Shown here: positions 27,786-38,054 of the stretch, piece by piece
Layout of the letters: every line of letters begins with the position of its first letter
How positions within the stretch are numbered: the stretch's first letter is position 1
DNA from: Stygiolobus sp037389425
Lineage (GTDB): Archaea; Thermoproteota; Thermoprotei_A; Sulfolobales; Sulfolobaceae
DNA: 64,000 bases
Direction: 5' to 3'
Assembly: GCF_037389425.1 (NCBI RefSeq)
Contig: NZ_JBBHKR010000047.1
Coordinates: forward strand, 1-64,000
Position numbers and translations under genes: made by a program
Notes under the pieces: generated by a model
Seen by the model: the letters and a program-made list of their open reading frames with translations, nothing else
The model's database searches: none
What the model was told of the DNA's origin: nothing

Positions 27786-28587
27786 CAAAAAAGGGATACT
27801 ATACGAGGGACCAGTATGGTTCAAAGACACTCTGTATTTCGTAGACATACTCAAAGGGGAAGTCCATACATTAAGGGGAGATAAGCACACGTGGATTAAA
27901 GTCGGAACTTACGTCAGCTCCCTTCAGCCTTACAAGAGAGGAGGGCTGGTAGTCACAGCGGATAAGGGTTTTTACCACGTGAGTGAAGAGGGCGTAAAGA
28001 CAATTTATGAAGTAAAGGAGTGGGATAACAGAAACAGATTTAACGATGGTAAGTGTGATGCCATGGGAAGATATTGGGTAGGTACTATGAACCTCGAGGA
28101 AAAATATCCTACCGGTGCACTGTTCGTGTTGGACAAGGGATTAATACTTAGAAAGGTTCTTGAAGGGATTACTATCTCTAACGGATTAGCGTGGAATTTA
28201 GACAACACTAAGATGTATTATATAGACTCACCGACTAAGAAAGTGTTTGAGTTTGCCTTTAACCTTTCTACTGGAGAAATAAGGGATAGAAAGATCCTAG
28301 TCGATCTAACGAGGTTTCAAGGAGTCCCAGACGGGATGACGATCGATTCAGAGGGATATCTATGGGTAGCAATATACGGAGGAGGAAAAGTAATTAGAGT
28401 AAGTCCTAAAGGTGAGATAGTAGGTGAGATCAAAGTCCCTGCATCTCACACTACCTCTGTTACGTTTGGGGGGAATAATATGAGGACTCTCTTCATAACT
28501 ACAGCAAATGACGAGGCTGAAGGCGGTTACGTATATGCCGTGGAAACTGATATAAAAGGCGTTGAAAGTTTTGAGTGTGAATTTTGA
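27766..28587 (+). CDS. SMP-30/gluconolactonase family sugar lactonase
   Basis: 273 residues from TTG 27766, preceded by GAGGTGA five bases upstream; a GTG at 27757 lies inside that site. Six-bladed propeller motifs and metal ligands of the family: YEGPVWF (Glu), RFNDGKCDAMGRYWVGTM (Asn, Asp), SNGLAWNLDNTKMYYIDS, GVPDGMTIDSEGYLWVA (Asp). It should open aldonolactones in sugar oxidation, fitting the non-phosphorylated Entner-Doudoroff route of these archaea. Convergent, 1 base from the next gene. Confidence 0.88.
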   Translation: MLKKIVNKKGILYEGPVWFKDTLYFVDILKGEVHTLRGDKHTWIKVGTYVSSLQPYKRGGLVVTADKGFYHVSEEGVKTIYEVKEWDNRNRFNDGKCDAMGRYWVGTMNLEEKYPTGALFVLDKGLILRKVLEGITISNGLAWNLDNTKMYYIDSPTKKVFEFAFNLSTGEIRDRKILVDLTRFQGVPDGMTIDSEGYLWVAIYGGGKVIRVSPKGEIVGEIKVPASHTTSVTFGGNNMRTLFITTANDEAEGGYVYAVETDIKGVESFECEF

Positions 28588-28588
28588 C

Positions 28589-29842
28589 TTAACCTTCCTC
28601 AAGATACCTAAATAGAAAGGAGTTTGAGACTAACAGTACTCCGGCTATAACGAAGTCTATACCGTAGCCTAGATAATGAGTAAAGTATCCTGAGAATATT
28701 GAACCGACGAAAAGAGATACCCCTACTATAGTACTATATACTCCCAGTCCACTACCTTGGCTCCTTTCTCCTACGATTTTAAACACGAGAGTGCTGGATG
28801 AAGAATAAAATAATGAGTATGCAATCCCAGCGGCTAAAGGATAAAATAACAACCCTGATATGAAAACTGGAAAGCCGAAAAACAGTTCTGTGACTATTCC
28901 CATTGATAGGTAAGAGACTCCTCTAAGAAGTAGCGAGAGATGAGCTATTTTCTTCTCTTCAGCTCTTACTAACAATCTTTCTGAAATTTTAAATCCTAAA
29001 ATCTGGAAGATCATTCCAACTGTGATTACTATTAATACGCTAGATTTATCTAAGCCTTTTACGTAAAGACCGGCTGGATATACAGTATTAAAAATTCCAC
29101 TACTAACGTAGAAGATTACAATACCAAGATAAAGGAGTGGGATATAATTTGTAGGTTTAATCCTCAATCTCTTCAAAGAAAACATCTTAAAGGAATGAGG
29201 GTTGGGTAAATGAAGGAACATCATAGGCAAATGTCTCATTCTTATCATGAAGGATTCCTTATGATGTAAAATTGCTACCCTCTCAAACGTTATAACTGGC
29301 TTTGGAATTAGCTTTAATCCTGCAACAAAGGTGATCAGAGCGATTAACCCTAAAGTTTCCTCTATCTGATAGATCTTGAGAAAAAGTACAAGAACCGTCG
29401 AGATTAGCAAGCCTATTAGCATACCTAGAGAGGACAAGAAAGAGAACTTTGAAAACAGTTGACCCCACTGCTTTTTCTCAGCTGATTCCATCACGAGTAA
29501 GTTAAAGGGAGTAGTAGAGGCTGTACTCATGAATGTAACTAGAGAGTAATCAGCTGCTAATAGAGATATTGAATTAACAAGTGGCATAAGAAGTAAAGAT
29601 ACTGAAGTCCCGCCCATGCTTATAAGGATCTGTTTCTTTCTATCCATTCTATCAGCCATAAATCCCCAGAAAAGCGAAGATGGTATTAAAACTGCATTAC
29701 TCAAGGATATAGCAAAAGATACGTCAAGTGCATTACCACCCAAAGTTAGAATTTGAAGAGTAATGAGTGTGGACAAAGGTCCGGTAGATGCGTTAAACGG
29801 CAGCACGAGCCACATCCATTTTGTGTCCTTGTACTTTATCAT
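28589..29842 (-). CDS. MFS transporter
   Basis: 417 residues with ~12 hydrophobic helices and the loop motif GFMADRMDRKKQILISMGG between helices 2 and 3. The central loop is long and basic (about 200-235, with histidines: MRMRHLPMMFLHLPNPHSFKMFSLKRLRIK). Substrate unknown. ATG start. Confidence 0.82.
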   Translation of the reverse strand: MIKYKDTKWMWLVLPFNASTGPLSTLITLQILTLGGNALDVSFAISLSNAVLIPSSLFWGFMADRMDRKKQILISMGGTSVSLLLMPLVNSISLLAADYSLVTFMSTASTTPFNLLVMESAEKKQWGQLFSKFSFLSSLGMLIGLLISTVLVLFLKIYQIEETLGLIALITFVAGLKLIPKPVITFERVAILHHKESFMIRMRHLPMMFLHLPNPHSFKMFSLKRLRIKPTNYIPLLYLGIVIFYVSSGIFNTVYPAGLYVKGLDKSSVLIVITVGMIFQILGFKISERLLVRAEEKKIAHLSLLLRGVSYLSMGIVTELFFGFPVFISGLLFYPLAAGIAYSLFYSSSSTLVFKIVGERSQGSGLGVYSTIVGVSLFVGSIFSGYFTHYLGYGIDFVIAGVLLVSNSFLFRYLEEG

Positions 29843-29949
29843 TCTTGCTTAAATGACCTTACTAATATTTAAAAAATTTATTGAAATGTTAAATGTAGTT
29901 AAACCGTTAATATATTAGAGAATTGAAGGTTTAAACCCCAGCCTGAAAA

Positions 29950-31401
29950 TTAAGCAAACTTAGAAAATGTAGAGTAAACTTCATAAGCCTTAGGTCTGGT
30001 TTTTGGTTCGCAGGAAAGCATACTGACTACCTCGTGGAAGACCTCTTTTTCGATCAAAGGTATTGAGATAACCCACTTGCACAACGCATTTTTTGCTTCC
30101 TTTACTTTTTCCAATGCTTTTCTAATATCGCCCTTAAGGTAATAGTCTACTCCTTCGTTTAGAGATAAAATATCAGGTCTATCATTTCTACCGGTGAGTA
30201 AAACATACGAAACTACCCCGAGAGCGAAAATATCCATAGAAGTCTCAGCACCTTTACCGAGGATTGCGTTTTCCAATTGATCTGGCGGAGCGTATTCTGC
30301 TGTAAGCTGTTTTATACTACCTCCTGTTCTCGTTGAGCTACCTAAGTCCCCTATCTTAATCATTCCCTTGATCCTAGAGTACACTTCCTCTCCGGTCTTA
30401 CCTACTGGTTTTGCTAAAAATATGTTCTGAGGTTTGAAATCTAAATGAACATAACCTTGTCTGTGAATATGGTCAAGAGCTAAAGCGCTTTCAGCTATAA
30501 TCGAATACACGATTTTCCTCCATTTACTTGAGTATCTTACATTAGGATTGTTAAAGAGATCCATTACCGTCCCTCCTTCCATAAACTCCATTATTAGCCT
30601 AGGGGGATCCCTGAGGTATAATTCAGTGTTACCCTTCAGAATTTCTTTAATTGAGTTTTGATCTACGTTAATGGCATAGATCTTTACCGTATATTTGCTG
30701 TTGGAGAGGGCAATTAAGTTTGAAGCTTCTACTTGTAAATCATAATAATAACCTTTTACTATAGTGGTGCCCCTAGTATTGGAATTCAATTTAAGGACTT
30801 TGATAGCGTAAGGAACGTTGTCGTAGATACCTTTTAGTATATAACTCGTTCCACCCTCACCTATTACCGAAAGGACATTATAAACGCCTAACGATTTACC
30901 GACCCAAAGTTTTGGATCCCATTTCTCTAAAGGGGGGAGCTTGTTAGATGGTTGTACTATCGGTTGTACTGATCTTTGTGAAGAAGCTGGTAAACTAGTT
31001 ACAACTCCAATATGTAAATCAGCATACTCCCCAGTGGAAAAGTATAATCTCAAAGGTAAGATGTTCGTTTTAGGTAGTGGGAATCTATAACTAATTGATA
31101 CTTTATTTATGCCTATGTTAAGCATATCTGGATTAACATCAGTAGTAACGATATTATTAAGAAGGAATTGTACTCCAGTTATTCTTAATGCTCGATTGAC
31201 ATATAACGTGAGGTATATTGTAAATCCCCAAGTATAATCGTCTATTATCCCATCTAACAACTTTATCCTAAGGGGAGTCTTGTAAAGGTTTATAAAGGGG
31301 GCTAAGAAGTCCGGTATCGGAACAAGAGGACTATTACAATGGGGACAAGTATTATAGTTATCCGGAAGGGTTACTCTACACCTTTTGCAATATTTGGCCA
31401 T
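29950..31401 (-). CDS. Ser/Thr protein kinase with N-terminal zinc ribbon (ArnC-like)
   Basis: 483 residues from ATG 31401, so that the protein starts MAKYCKRC. The N-terminal zinc ribbon is CKRC...CPHC; a beta region follows to ~170; the kinase domain is at ~185-480: G-loop GEGGTSY, Lys in AIKVLKL, catalytic loop HLDFKPQN (Arg of HRD replaced by Leu), IGDLG for DFG and YAPPDQL for APE. No membrane helix. Sulfolobales ArnC is a soluble kinase that phosphorylates the FHA/vWA proteins; relatives of those lie at 51-54 kb. Orthology is inferred. Confidence 0.8.
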   Translation of the reverse strand: MAKYCKRCRVTLPDNYNTCPHCNSPLVPIPDFLAPFINLYKTPLRIKLLDGIIDDYTWGFTIYLTLYVNRALRITGVQFLLNNIVTTDVNPDMLNIGINKVSISYRFPLPKTNILPLRLYFSTGEYADLHIGVVTSLPASSQRSVQPIVQPSNKLPPLEKWDPKLWVGKSLGVYNVLSVIGEGGTSYILKGIYDNVPYAIKVLKLNSNTRGTTIVKGYYYDLQVEASNLIALSNSKYTVKIYAINVDQNSIKEILKGNTELYLRDPPRLIMEFMEGGTVMDLFNNPNVRYSSKWRKIVYSIIAESALALDHIHRQGYVHLDFKPQNIFLAKPVGKTGEEVYSRIKGMIKIGDLGSSTRTGGSIKQLTAEYAPPDQLENAILGKGAETSMDIFALGVVSYVLLTGRNDRPDILSLNEGVDYYLKGDIRKALEKVKEAKNALCKWVISIPLIEKEVFHEVVSMLSCEPKTRPKAYEVYSTFSKFA

Positions 31402-31449
31402 GCTTATTGATGTAAATACTCCAAGAGTAAAATAAGTTATCAAAAGAGG

Positions 31450-32055
31450 CTAGATCAATTTAACATCTCCGTTCTTAACATATATACGTAGATCGTCAGT
31501 TTCCTTCTCATTTGCGGAGTTTATAATCGTAGGAATAACGCTATTTAAGGTATCAAACTTATCGACATAGATATATAGTTTTGATGCTGATATCCTATCT
31601 AAGAGTTCTTCTATCCTTTCTTTTATTTTGTCTAAATGTTTAATACCGTCGAGAGACAGTATAATTATCGTTTTATCTCTGCGACGTATAATTATCTTGC
31701 TCTTGGAATAGAAGAACGCAGTATTAGGTATATAATATTCCTTTTTCTTCCTTAACAGCCTACTTAATAAAATTGAGTTATCCTCTTCCACGTAAACAGA
31801 ATTCAGGTCTCCCTTGTATCTAATCATTAATTTTGAACTTCTAACTTTATCTTCGAAGACGAATAACTTATAAAGATCTTTCAGAGTCATAGGGATTCTT
31901 AATTCCCCACCTATTACGACCTCTGCAAGAATTCTTTCAAAGTCTGTAAGCTTGATTTTCGGAGCATAAATTATAATATCAACTGGTAAAGAAGCGAACC
32001 TATCCTTATATGACGATATATACTCACTACCGTCACCGTTTAAAAATATTATCAC
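31450..32055 (-). CDS. Hypothetical protein upstream of the kinase
   Basis: 201 residues, alpha/beta, with an N-terminal strand MIIFLNGDGSEY, a vWA-like or Rossmann-like look but no DxSxS, and strand-rich middle (KIIIRRRDKTIIILSL). Ends about 50 bases before the kinase start; probably the same transcript. It may be a kinase partner. No family recognised. Confidence 0.6.
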   Translation of the reverse strand: MIIFLNGDGSEYISSYKDRFASLPVDIIIYAPKIKLTDFERILAEVVIGGELRIPMTLKDLYKLFVFEDKVRSSKLMIRYKGDLNSVYVEEDNSILLSRLLRKKKEYYIPNTAFFYSKSKIIIRRRDKTIIILSLDGIKHLDKIKERIEELLDRISASKLYIYVDKFDTLNSVIPTIINSANEKETDDLRIYVKNGDVKLI

Positions 32056-32169
32056 AAATAATGCCTCTTTATTATTAATTATTAATCTTTCTCTTTAAAA
32101 CTTAACGTTTTCCCTAAATCTAATATAAATTAATAATACTTCTTTCAGTCGTGTACAGATAAACAAAAT

Positions 32170-32580
32170 TCATTTTCCTCCGTTATGCCAAGGAGGAACC
32201 CTTGGATTTTCTATCCTATCCCAAGTATCATAAGGTTTAATATCTAATACTGGGGTTCCGTCATAAGCATTTACACCTTTGACCGTTAACACATTCTCTT
32301 CTATGCTTATGAGTTCAGCAACTGAGATACCAATAGGGTTTGGCCTAAATTGAGACCTAGTAGCGAAAACTCCTACCTCTCTTGAATCCCTAACTCTTTT
32401 TAGTTTGCCGTCGAAAGAGGCTAAGTGTAAGTGGTAAATTAAAATTATATGGGAAAATTCCTCGATACCTTTTAAACCTTCTTGATATTTCTTATCAATA
32501 ATAACTTTTACTTGAGCGTCACGAGAGGCTGAATTGTCATCCCTTTTTATATACCCTATATAATCAAAACAGCATTTCAC
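32170..32580 (-). CDS. trmO: tRNA (adenine37-N6)-methyltransferase, TrmO/TsaA family
   Basis: 136 residues, the length of the core YaeB/TrmO domain. Family motifs are clear: HIILIYHLHLASFDG, FATRSQFRPNPIGISVAELI and VNAYDGTPVLDIKPY. TrmO methylates t6A37 of tRNA-Thr using SAM through a beta-barrel site. Monocistronic; TATA-like AT-rich DNA lies upstream of ATG 32580 where the C-terminal SDR relic also ends. Confidence 0.87.
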   Translation of the reverse strand: MKCCFDYIGYIKRDDNSASRDAQVKVIIDKKYQEGLKGIEEFSHIILIYHLHLASFDGKLKRVRDSREVGVFATRSQFRPNPIGISVAELISIEENVLTVKGVNAYDGTPVLDIKPYDTWDRIENPRVPPWHNGGK

Positions 32581-32613
32581 ATGATAGTTTTTCCGTCTAC
32601 AGTTTATAAAGTA

Positions 32614-32677
32614 TTAAACTGAATGGGTCAAGTTGTCTATTCTTCCGCCATCAACTACTATTACCTGCCCACTGACT

Positions 32678-32680
<3 letters not shown>
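32614..32680 (-). pseudogene. Displaced 3' end of the SDR pseudogene
   Basis: Minus-strand reading gives EVSGQVIVVDGGRIDNL and a stop at 32614-32616, the conserved end of short-chain dehydrogenases. It continues the gene fragment at 33934-34636 and is separated from it by the TnpB element. Confidence 0.85.
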
Positions 32681-33933
<1,253 letters not shown>

Positions 33934-33940
<7 letters not shown>

Positions 33941-34636
33941 TTCTGTAATATACCTAGCATTTTCCGATACTAAAAACGAAACCACATGTGCAACGTCCTC
34001 AGGTTTTCCAGTAGTATGTAAAACCGTTTTATTTCTGAAGTATTCCCTTAATTTTTCATCTTCTTCTTCACTTTTTCCTCCTATTGTCATGTCAGTATCG
34101 ATCCACCCAGGGGCTACTGCATTAACTCTGATTCCATATTTGCCTAATTCGAAAGCCAACCTTCTGGTCAGTATGATCACCCCCGCTTTAGTAACTGCAT
34201 AGAATGTAGTACCTTCTGCTGCAGTCCTTATTCCCGCATTAGATGCGATGTTTACTATAGAGGCATTACCTGCGTTTTTAAGTAAAGGTAGTAACTCGTA
34301 AGTCATGTATATTACTCCGTTGAGGTTAACTCTTAACATTTTCTCGTATTTCTCTTCGTCAAACTTTTCAAAGGGCATTAAATTCCATAGACCGGCGTTA
34401 TTCACTAATACATGCAATTTATCTGTTAACTCCTCAACTTGCTGCTTAGCTCTTCTTACTTCTTCTCTGTTTCTTACGTCACATTTTAGAATTACGATCC
34501 CTTCTTTTTCTAGTTCCTTAGCTTTCTCCGTAGAAGAGTTGTAAAATATGATAGTCTTATATCCTTCTCTACTTAAAGTTTATGCTATAGTTCTACCTAT
34601 ACCTCTTGATCCTCCAGTTACAAGTGCATAATTCAT
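33934..34636 (-). pseudogene. Short-chain dehydrogenase/reductase gene, 5' part, broken twice
   Basis: From ATG 34636: TGGSRGIG cofactor motif, then an in-frame TAA at codon 19 (34580-34582) where relatives have a Lys-like codon, then NNAG, the catalytic SNAG and YAVTKAG (Tyr, Lys) and PGWIDTDM. At ~33934 the frame enters the TnpB element after ENARYITE. A nonsense mutation and an insertion both inactivate it; the remaining open frame starting at 34417 lacks the NAD(P) site. The 3' end is at 32614-32680. FabG-like oxidoreductase in origin. Confidence 0.88.
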
Positions 34637-34714
34637 ATCACAAACAGAATAAAGTAACGAGATAAAAAAGAGAGTAATCAATTACAATATATAAAATTAG
34701 GAGAATATTCTTCC

Positions 34715-34909
34715 TTATTTCTTCTTTGTATTTTTCTTAATCTTTTCAGCTAAGTCTTGATTGATCTGTTTTATGCCATGGGCTTTTTGGGCGTGTATTT
34801 TCAAGATCTCTATGAGCTCCTCCTCACTTGAAGCTCCTCTTATTTCGTATCCACAATTCATTCCTATATCGGCACAGCTAAAGTTGTACTTCTTTTTCCC
34901 GAATAGCAT
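34715..34909 (-). CDS. DUF1059 small protein
   Basis: 64 residues, one DUF1059 domain: YNFSCADIGMNCGYEIRGASSEEELIEILKIHAQKAHG with the paired cysteines typical of the family, then a Lys-rich tail. Function of DUF1059 is unknown; the cysteine and histidine pattern suggests metal binding. Its closest relatives in the window are the two domains at 35029-35386, divergently oriented. Confidence 0.8.
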   Translation of the reverse strand: MLFGKKKYNFSCADIGMNCGYEIRGASSEEELIEILKIHAQKAHGIKQINQDLAEKIKKNTKKK

Positions 34910-35028
34910 AGAAATACGTCAATAAAGAAGTATATCTTAGTTTGTTAGAAAATTTTTAACATTTAATCCGTTATAAAAGTAAAAAATTCTAACATCAGTT
35001 TAATACTATTAAGCACGTTCTGACTATT

Positions 35029-35148
35029 ATGAAATACAATTTCAGATGTGAAGACATAGGGATGAATTGTGGGTATGAAATAAGAGGAGCTTCTACAGAG
35101 GAAGAGTTATTAGAAGAACTGAAAATCCACGCAAAAAATGTCACATAA
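35029..35148 (+). CDS. First DUF1059 domain of a split tandem gene
   Basis: 39 codons, MKYNFRCEDIGMNCGYEIRG... to KIHAKNVT and TAA at 35146-35148. It ends too soon for the family. Removing one A from the A6 run at 35133-35138 joins it in frame to the next domain, giving IHAKMSHNLNSIP, which matches IHAKLSHNMSTIP in that domain. Either a one-base indel, transcriptional slippage, a +1 frameshift or coupled reinitiation at ATG 35138, which overlaps the end of this frame. Confidence 0.65.
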   Translation: MKYNFRCEDIGMNCGYEIRGASTEEELLEELKIHAKNVT

Positions 35149-35386
35149 TCTGAACTCTATACCTCCGGACGTATTAGAAAAGATAAAGAGAAATATAAAG
35201 AAGAGTGGAAATTATAGTTTTAGTTGTGCCGATGTAGGAATGAAATGCGGTTTTGAGATAATTAACGCGGATAGCGAAGAAGAACTACTGAACGAACTAG
35301 CAATTCACGCCAAACTTAGCCATAACATGTCAACTATTCCGCAAGATACTCTAAATGCGATAAAGTCCAAAATAAAAGTCATGTAA
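35138..35386 (+). CDS. Second DUF1059 domain (tail of domain 1 plus domain 2)
   Basis: 82 codons from ATG 35138. The first ~25 residues (MSHNLNSIPPDVLEKIKRNIKK) are the missing C-terminal helix of the preceding domain; then comes a whole DUF1059 domain, YSFSCADVGMKCGFEI...IHAKLSHNMSTIPQDTLNAIKSK. ATG 35138 overlaps the upstream frame by 11 bases, so it could also be translated alone. See the entry at 35029 for the frame shift. Confidence 0.7.
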   Translation: MSHNLNSIPPDVLEKIKRNIKKSGNYSFSCADVGMKCGFEIINADSEEELLNELAIHAKLSHNMSTIPQDTLNAIKSKIKVM

Positions 35387-35828
35387 AGTTTTTTACCTCC
35401 TTCACTAATTTTAATTTTGTCTTCTTTTTATCACAGAAACTATAAAAATTTTGACTATTGTTTAGAATTCAATCAGTCGTAAATGATCTGAAATACCTTG
35501 CTACATATTACGACGGATTCACCTCTCTATTAAACACAGCTTATTTCCCGATTAACGTTGGTTAAAAGTTATCATTCCTAATAAAGTATATCTTTAAGAA
35601 TTGCATTATTATGGTCAGAAAATATTTCTCCAAAAGCCCACGGTTATTAACACACCGTAGAGTTGAGGAAGACGAAGAAATTCGACTATAGAAAAAGAGT
35701 AAGAGAGCAAAAATGATAATGACGGGTTAAGCACTCCTATGTGAAGTAGCTGAGAAGATAATGTAGAATTAGAACTATCAGTTTAGAGTACGAAAAGAAA
35801 TTATGAGATTCCTTTTCTAACTTCTTTT
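35387..35828 (+). other. 442-base region without an intact gene; possible decayed coding DNA
   Basis: T-rich stretch (T6) right after the DUF1059 stop, probably a terminator. From about 35677 to 35815 one plus frame reads like protein (EDEEIRL, KKSKRAKMIMTG, ALLCEVAEKIM) but has stops between these pieces, as in a decayed gene or transposase. I cannot assign it. Confidence 0.3.
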
Positions 35829-36305
35829 TTATCTTACTTCTGGAGGTAAGAACAATTTAGCTCTGTTTAGGAGAACAGCTTTTAGAGTAGCTAAGAGCGT
35901 TCTTATTTGGGATATTTGGTCTGGAAAATTTGATAGGGTTAAAATCTGATCGGCTATACTTACCATTTGCAGATCGTTTTTATATATCTCATCTAATTGC
36001 TCAGTATGGATTTTATATCTAGCGTAGATATCAGCTCCTCCTCCTTGAGTTGAGTTTAACATTCCTATTAAAGTCCTGATCTCGGATATTGTGTCCTCAA
36101 TATTTCTGAGTAAAGGTGAAAAAGGTTGGCTTCTTACTATTTGAGACTCACTATTCGCCAGATTATTTATCGCAGTTTCCAACTTCATTATCGTAGCTTG
36201 TCTAACTAAGAAATCGTCTTGTCTTATTAGATCCTTAGCTTTGTAACCCCTATACCCCGGTACGAGTAACTGTAATTTCTCGAGCGGAGTCAACTCCTTA
36301 GGCAT
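35829..36305 (-). CDS. Helical hypothetical protein, 158 aa
   Basis: Mostly alpha-helical and heptad-like. The opening LEKLQLLVPGYRGYKAKDLIRQDDFLVRQATIMKLETAI resembles the start of coiled-coil proteins often coded beside SPFH/vWA genes, recalled from memory only. Such genes occur elsewhere in this window (52 and 62 kb). Followed upstream by a small membrane protein gene with which it is probably co-transcribed. Confidence 0.6.
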   Translation of the reverse strand: MPKELTPLEKLQLLVPGYRGYKAKDLIRQDDFLVRQATIMKLETAINNLANSESQIVRSQPFSPLLRNIEDTISEIRTLIGMLNSTQGGGADIYARYKIHTEQLDEIYKNDLQMVSIADQILTLSNFPDQISQIRTLLATLKAVLLNRAKLFLPPEVR

Positions 36306-36347
36306 AGACTATTTATAGATTTTCAAGAAATAAATTTTACGTTATTA

Positions 36348-36560
36348 TTAATTTGGGTTGTGCTGTTGCGAATTGGAAGTTTGATTGACTGTTTGCTTAC
36401 ACCTCGTAAAATAACCTGCTGAAACGACTACGACCAATAACCCAATTATACCAAGGACTACGGACTCAACACCAGTGGTCTTAAAGCCTAGATAAACTAA
36501 TATAAAGCCTATACCTTCGATAGCGGGAAAAAGTACCTTGTTCCTTAACTCGTTAATCAT
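36348..36560 (-). CDS. Small membrane protein, 70 aa
   Basis: Two hydrophobic helices (LFPAIEGIGFILVYLGF and SVVLGIIGLLVVVVSAGYF), then a polar Gln/Asn tail with one Cys. No family recognised. It precedes the helical protein gene at 36305 by 42 bases on the same strand. Confidence 0.6.
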   Translation of the reverse strand: MINELRNKVLFPAIEGIGFILVYLGFKTTGVESVVLGIIGLLVVVVSAGYFTRCKQTVNQTSNSQQHNPN

Positions 36561-36598
36561 AAGTTATTTTGACCTAATCATTCTATATAAAATTCTTC

Positions 36599-37387
36599 CT
36601 AATGTTCCTTTTTCTTAGGTCTGAAAGAGTGAGCGTGAGAAGGGTCATACACACTCGACCTGATTTGATCTTTATAACGAGAGGGGTCTGCTATCTTTCC
36701 TACTAATATCATACTATCTTTTGTTATCTTCTCGGCCTTAACTTTCTGAACTATGTCCCCTACAGTTCCGCGTATAACTTTCTGATCTGGCCATGTAGCC
36801 TTATAAACTACAACAACGGGCATATCGTCTGGCACTCCTCCCTCTTTCAGTTCTCTGACAACCTTGTCTATGAGTTGGACTCCAGTATATATAGCCATAG
36901 AGGCCCCTTTCATCAAGTGAGGGGCGTAGTCCTTTATAGAACCTTCCATGGGTACTGCTCCTGAAGCCCTAGTTATAATAAGGGTCTGAGATATTTTTGG
37001 TAAGGTAAGTTCAATTCCCAAAACGCTTGCTGCCCCAATTGCTGCAGTTATCCCAGGTACTAGTTCATAAGGGACTCCAGCATTTTCTAACGCCCATATC
37101 TCTTCGATCAAAGCCCCGTATATGGAGAAGTCACCTGACTTCAGCCTTGCTACGAGCTTACCTTCCTTAGCCCTCTTTATCATTATATCAGTTATTTCCT
37201 CTAATGTTAGTGAAGCCGTGTCGACTATTTCCGCATCTTTCCTTGCCCACCTTAACACTTCTGGATTGACTAGGGAACCGGCGTATAAAACTACGTCTGC
37301 TTCTTCCAATCGGTTCTTAGCTTTTACAGTTAGTAACTCCGGGTCTCCCGGTCCCGCTCCTATAAACACTACCTTACCCATTTTCAC
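36599..37387 (-). CDS. cbiF: Cobalt-precorrin-4 C11-methyltransferase
   Basis: 262 residues, uroporphyrinogen-III methyltransferase fold. SAM site VVFIGAGPGDPELLTVK at the start; LYAGSLVNPEVLRW, RLKSGDFSIYGALIEE and VPGITAAIGAASVLGIELTLP mark the CbiF/CobM branch. Last gene of the cobalamin operon; overlaps cbiL by 14 bases. It adds the methyl at C11 before ring contraction products proceed to deacylation by CbiG. Confidence 0.9.
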   Translation of the reverse strand: MKMGKVVFIGAGPGDPELLTVKAKNRLEEADVVLYAGSLVNPEVLRWARKDAEIVDTASLTLEEITDIMIKRAKEGKLVARLKSGDFSIYGALIEEIWALENAGVPYELVPGITAAIGAASVLGIELTLPKISQTLIITRASGAVPMEGSIKDYAPHLMKGASMAIYTGVQLIDKVVRELKEGGVPDDMPVVVVYKATWPDQKVIRGTVGDIVQKVKAEKITKDSMILVGKIADPSRYKDQIRSSVYDPSHAHSFRPKKKEH

Positions 37388-38054
37388 GTTTTTTCACCCC
37401 TATAATCATAGAAAAATAATCCTTATCCGAAATCGAGGTATCCCAAGTAATTATTTTCTCTCCTTCTAAATAACACCTACGAGCATAAATAAGCTTATAT
37501 TGGGACTCAAGTAATGTCTTTATGTCCCGAAGATTAACGTTAGCCTTTAACATTATTATAGTATCGAACTTACCGTTAGCTTCTGATATCAGGTCTAGCC
37601 TATCCGCTGGAATAATTGTAATACCTTCATTCCCTAATGCTAGAGGTAACTTACCCTTATTTGCACAAGCTGTAATCGATGAGACCCCGGGGATTAGGTC
37701 GATTTTATCTATACAGTTAATAAACTTGGAAACTCTGTAGTAAGTACTGTAGAGAGATGGGTCACCTAAAGTTACAAATGAGTTAACCCCGTCCTCAACG
37801 TTATTACAAATATCATCCCCTATCTTTCTCAGAGAGTCCTCATCTACTTCTTTACCCATAGGGAAACCAAGAGGGACTACTTTCGCCATTTGGGAGATAT
37901 AAGGAGAGATAACGCTTAATGCAAGACTTCTGTTAGTGGTAGTGGAGTAGGGGACAAAAACTACTTTAGACAATGAGAGAATCTTGCTTGCCTTTATCGT
38001 TACTAGCTCGGGGTCTCCTGGACCCAGACCTATAACAAACAACTCTTTCGTCAA
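37374..38054 (-). CDS. cbiL: Precorrin-2 C20-methyltransferase
   Basis: 226 residues. SAM motif GLGPGDPELVTIKA, then SKVVFVPYSTTTNRSLA and TLGDPSLYSTYYRV, typical of CbiL/CobI. First methylation on the way from sirohydrochlorin. Overlaps both cbiT (4 bases) and cbiF, so translation is coupled. Confidence 0.9.
   Translation of the reverse strand: MTKELFVIGLGPGDPELVTIKASKILSLSKVVFVPYSTTTNRSLALSVISPYISQMAKVVPLGFPMGKEVDEDSLRKIGDDICNNVEDGVNSFVTLGDPSLYSTYYRVSKFINCIDKIDLIPGVSSITACANKGKLPLALGNEGITIIPADRLDLISEANGKFDTIIMLKANVNLRDIKTLLESQYKLIYARRCYLEGEKIITWDTSISDKDYFSMIIGVKKRENG

Noticed and set aside
35133..35139. Programmed -1 frameshift like the Sulfolobus fucosidase gene
   Set aside because: The heptamer A AAA AAT is present, but joining the two DUF1059 frames needs +1 (one A fewer), so a -1 slip gives the wrong frame.
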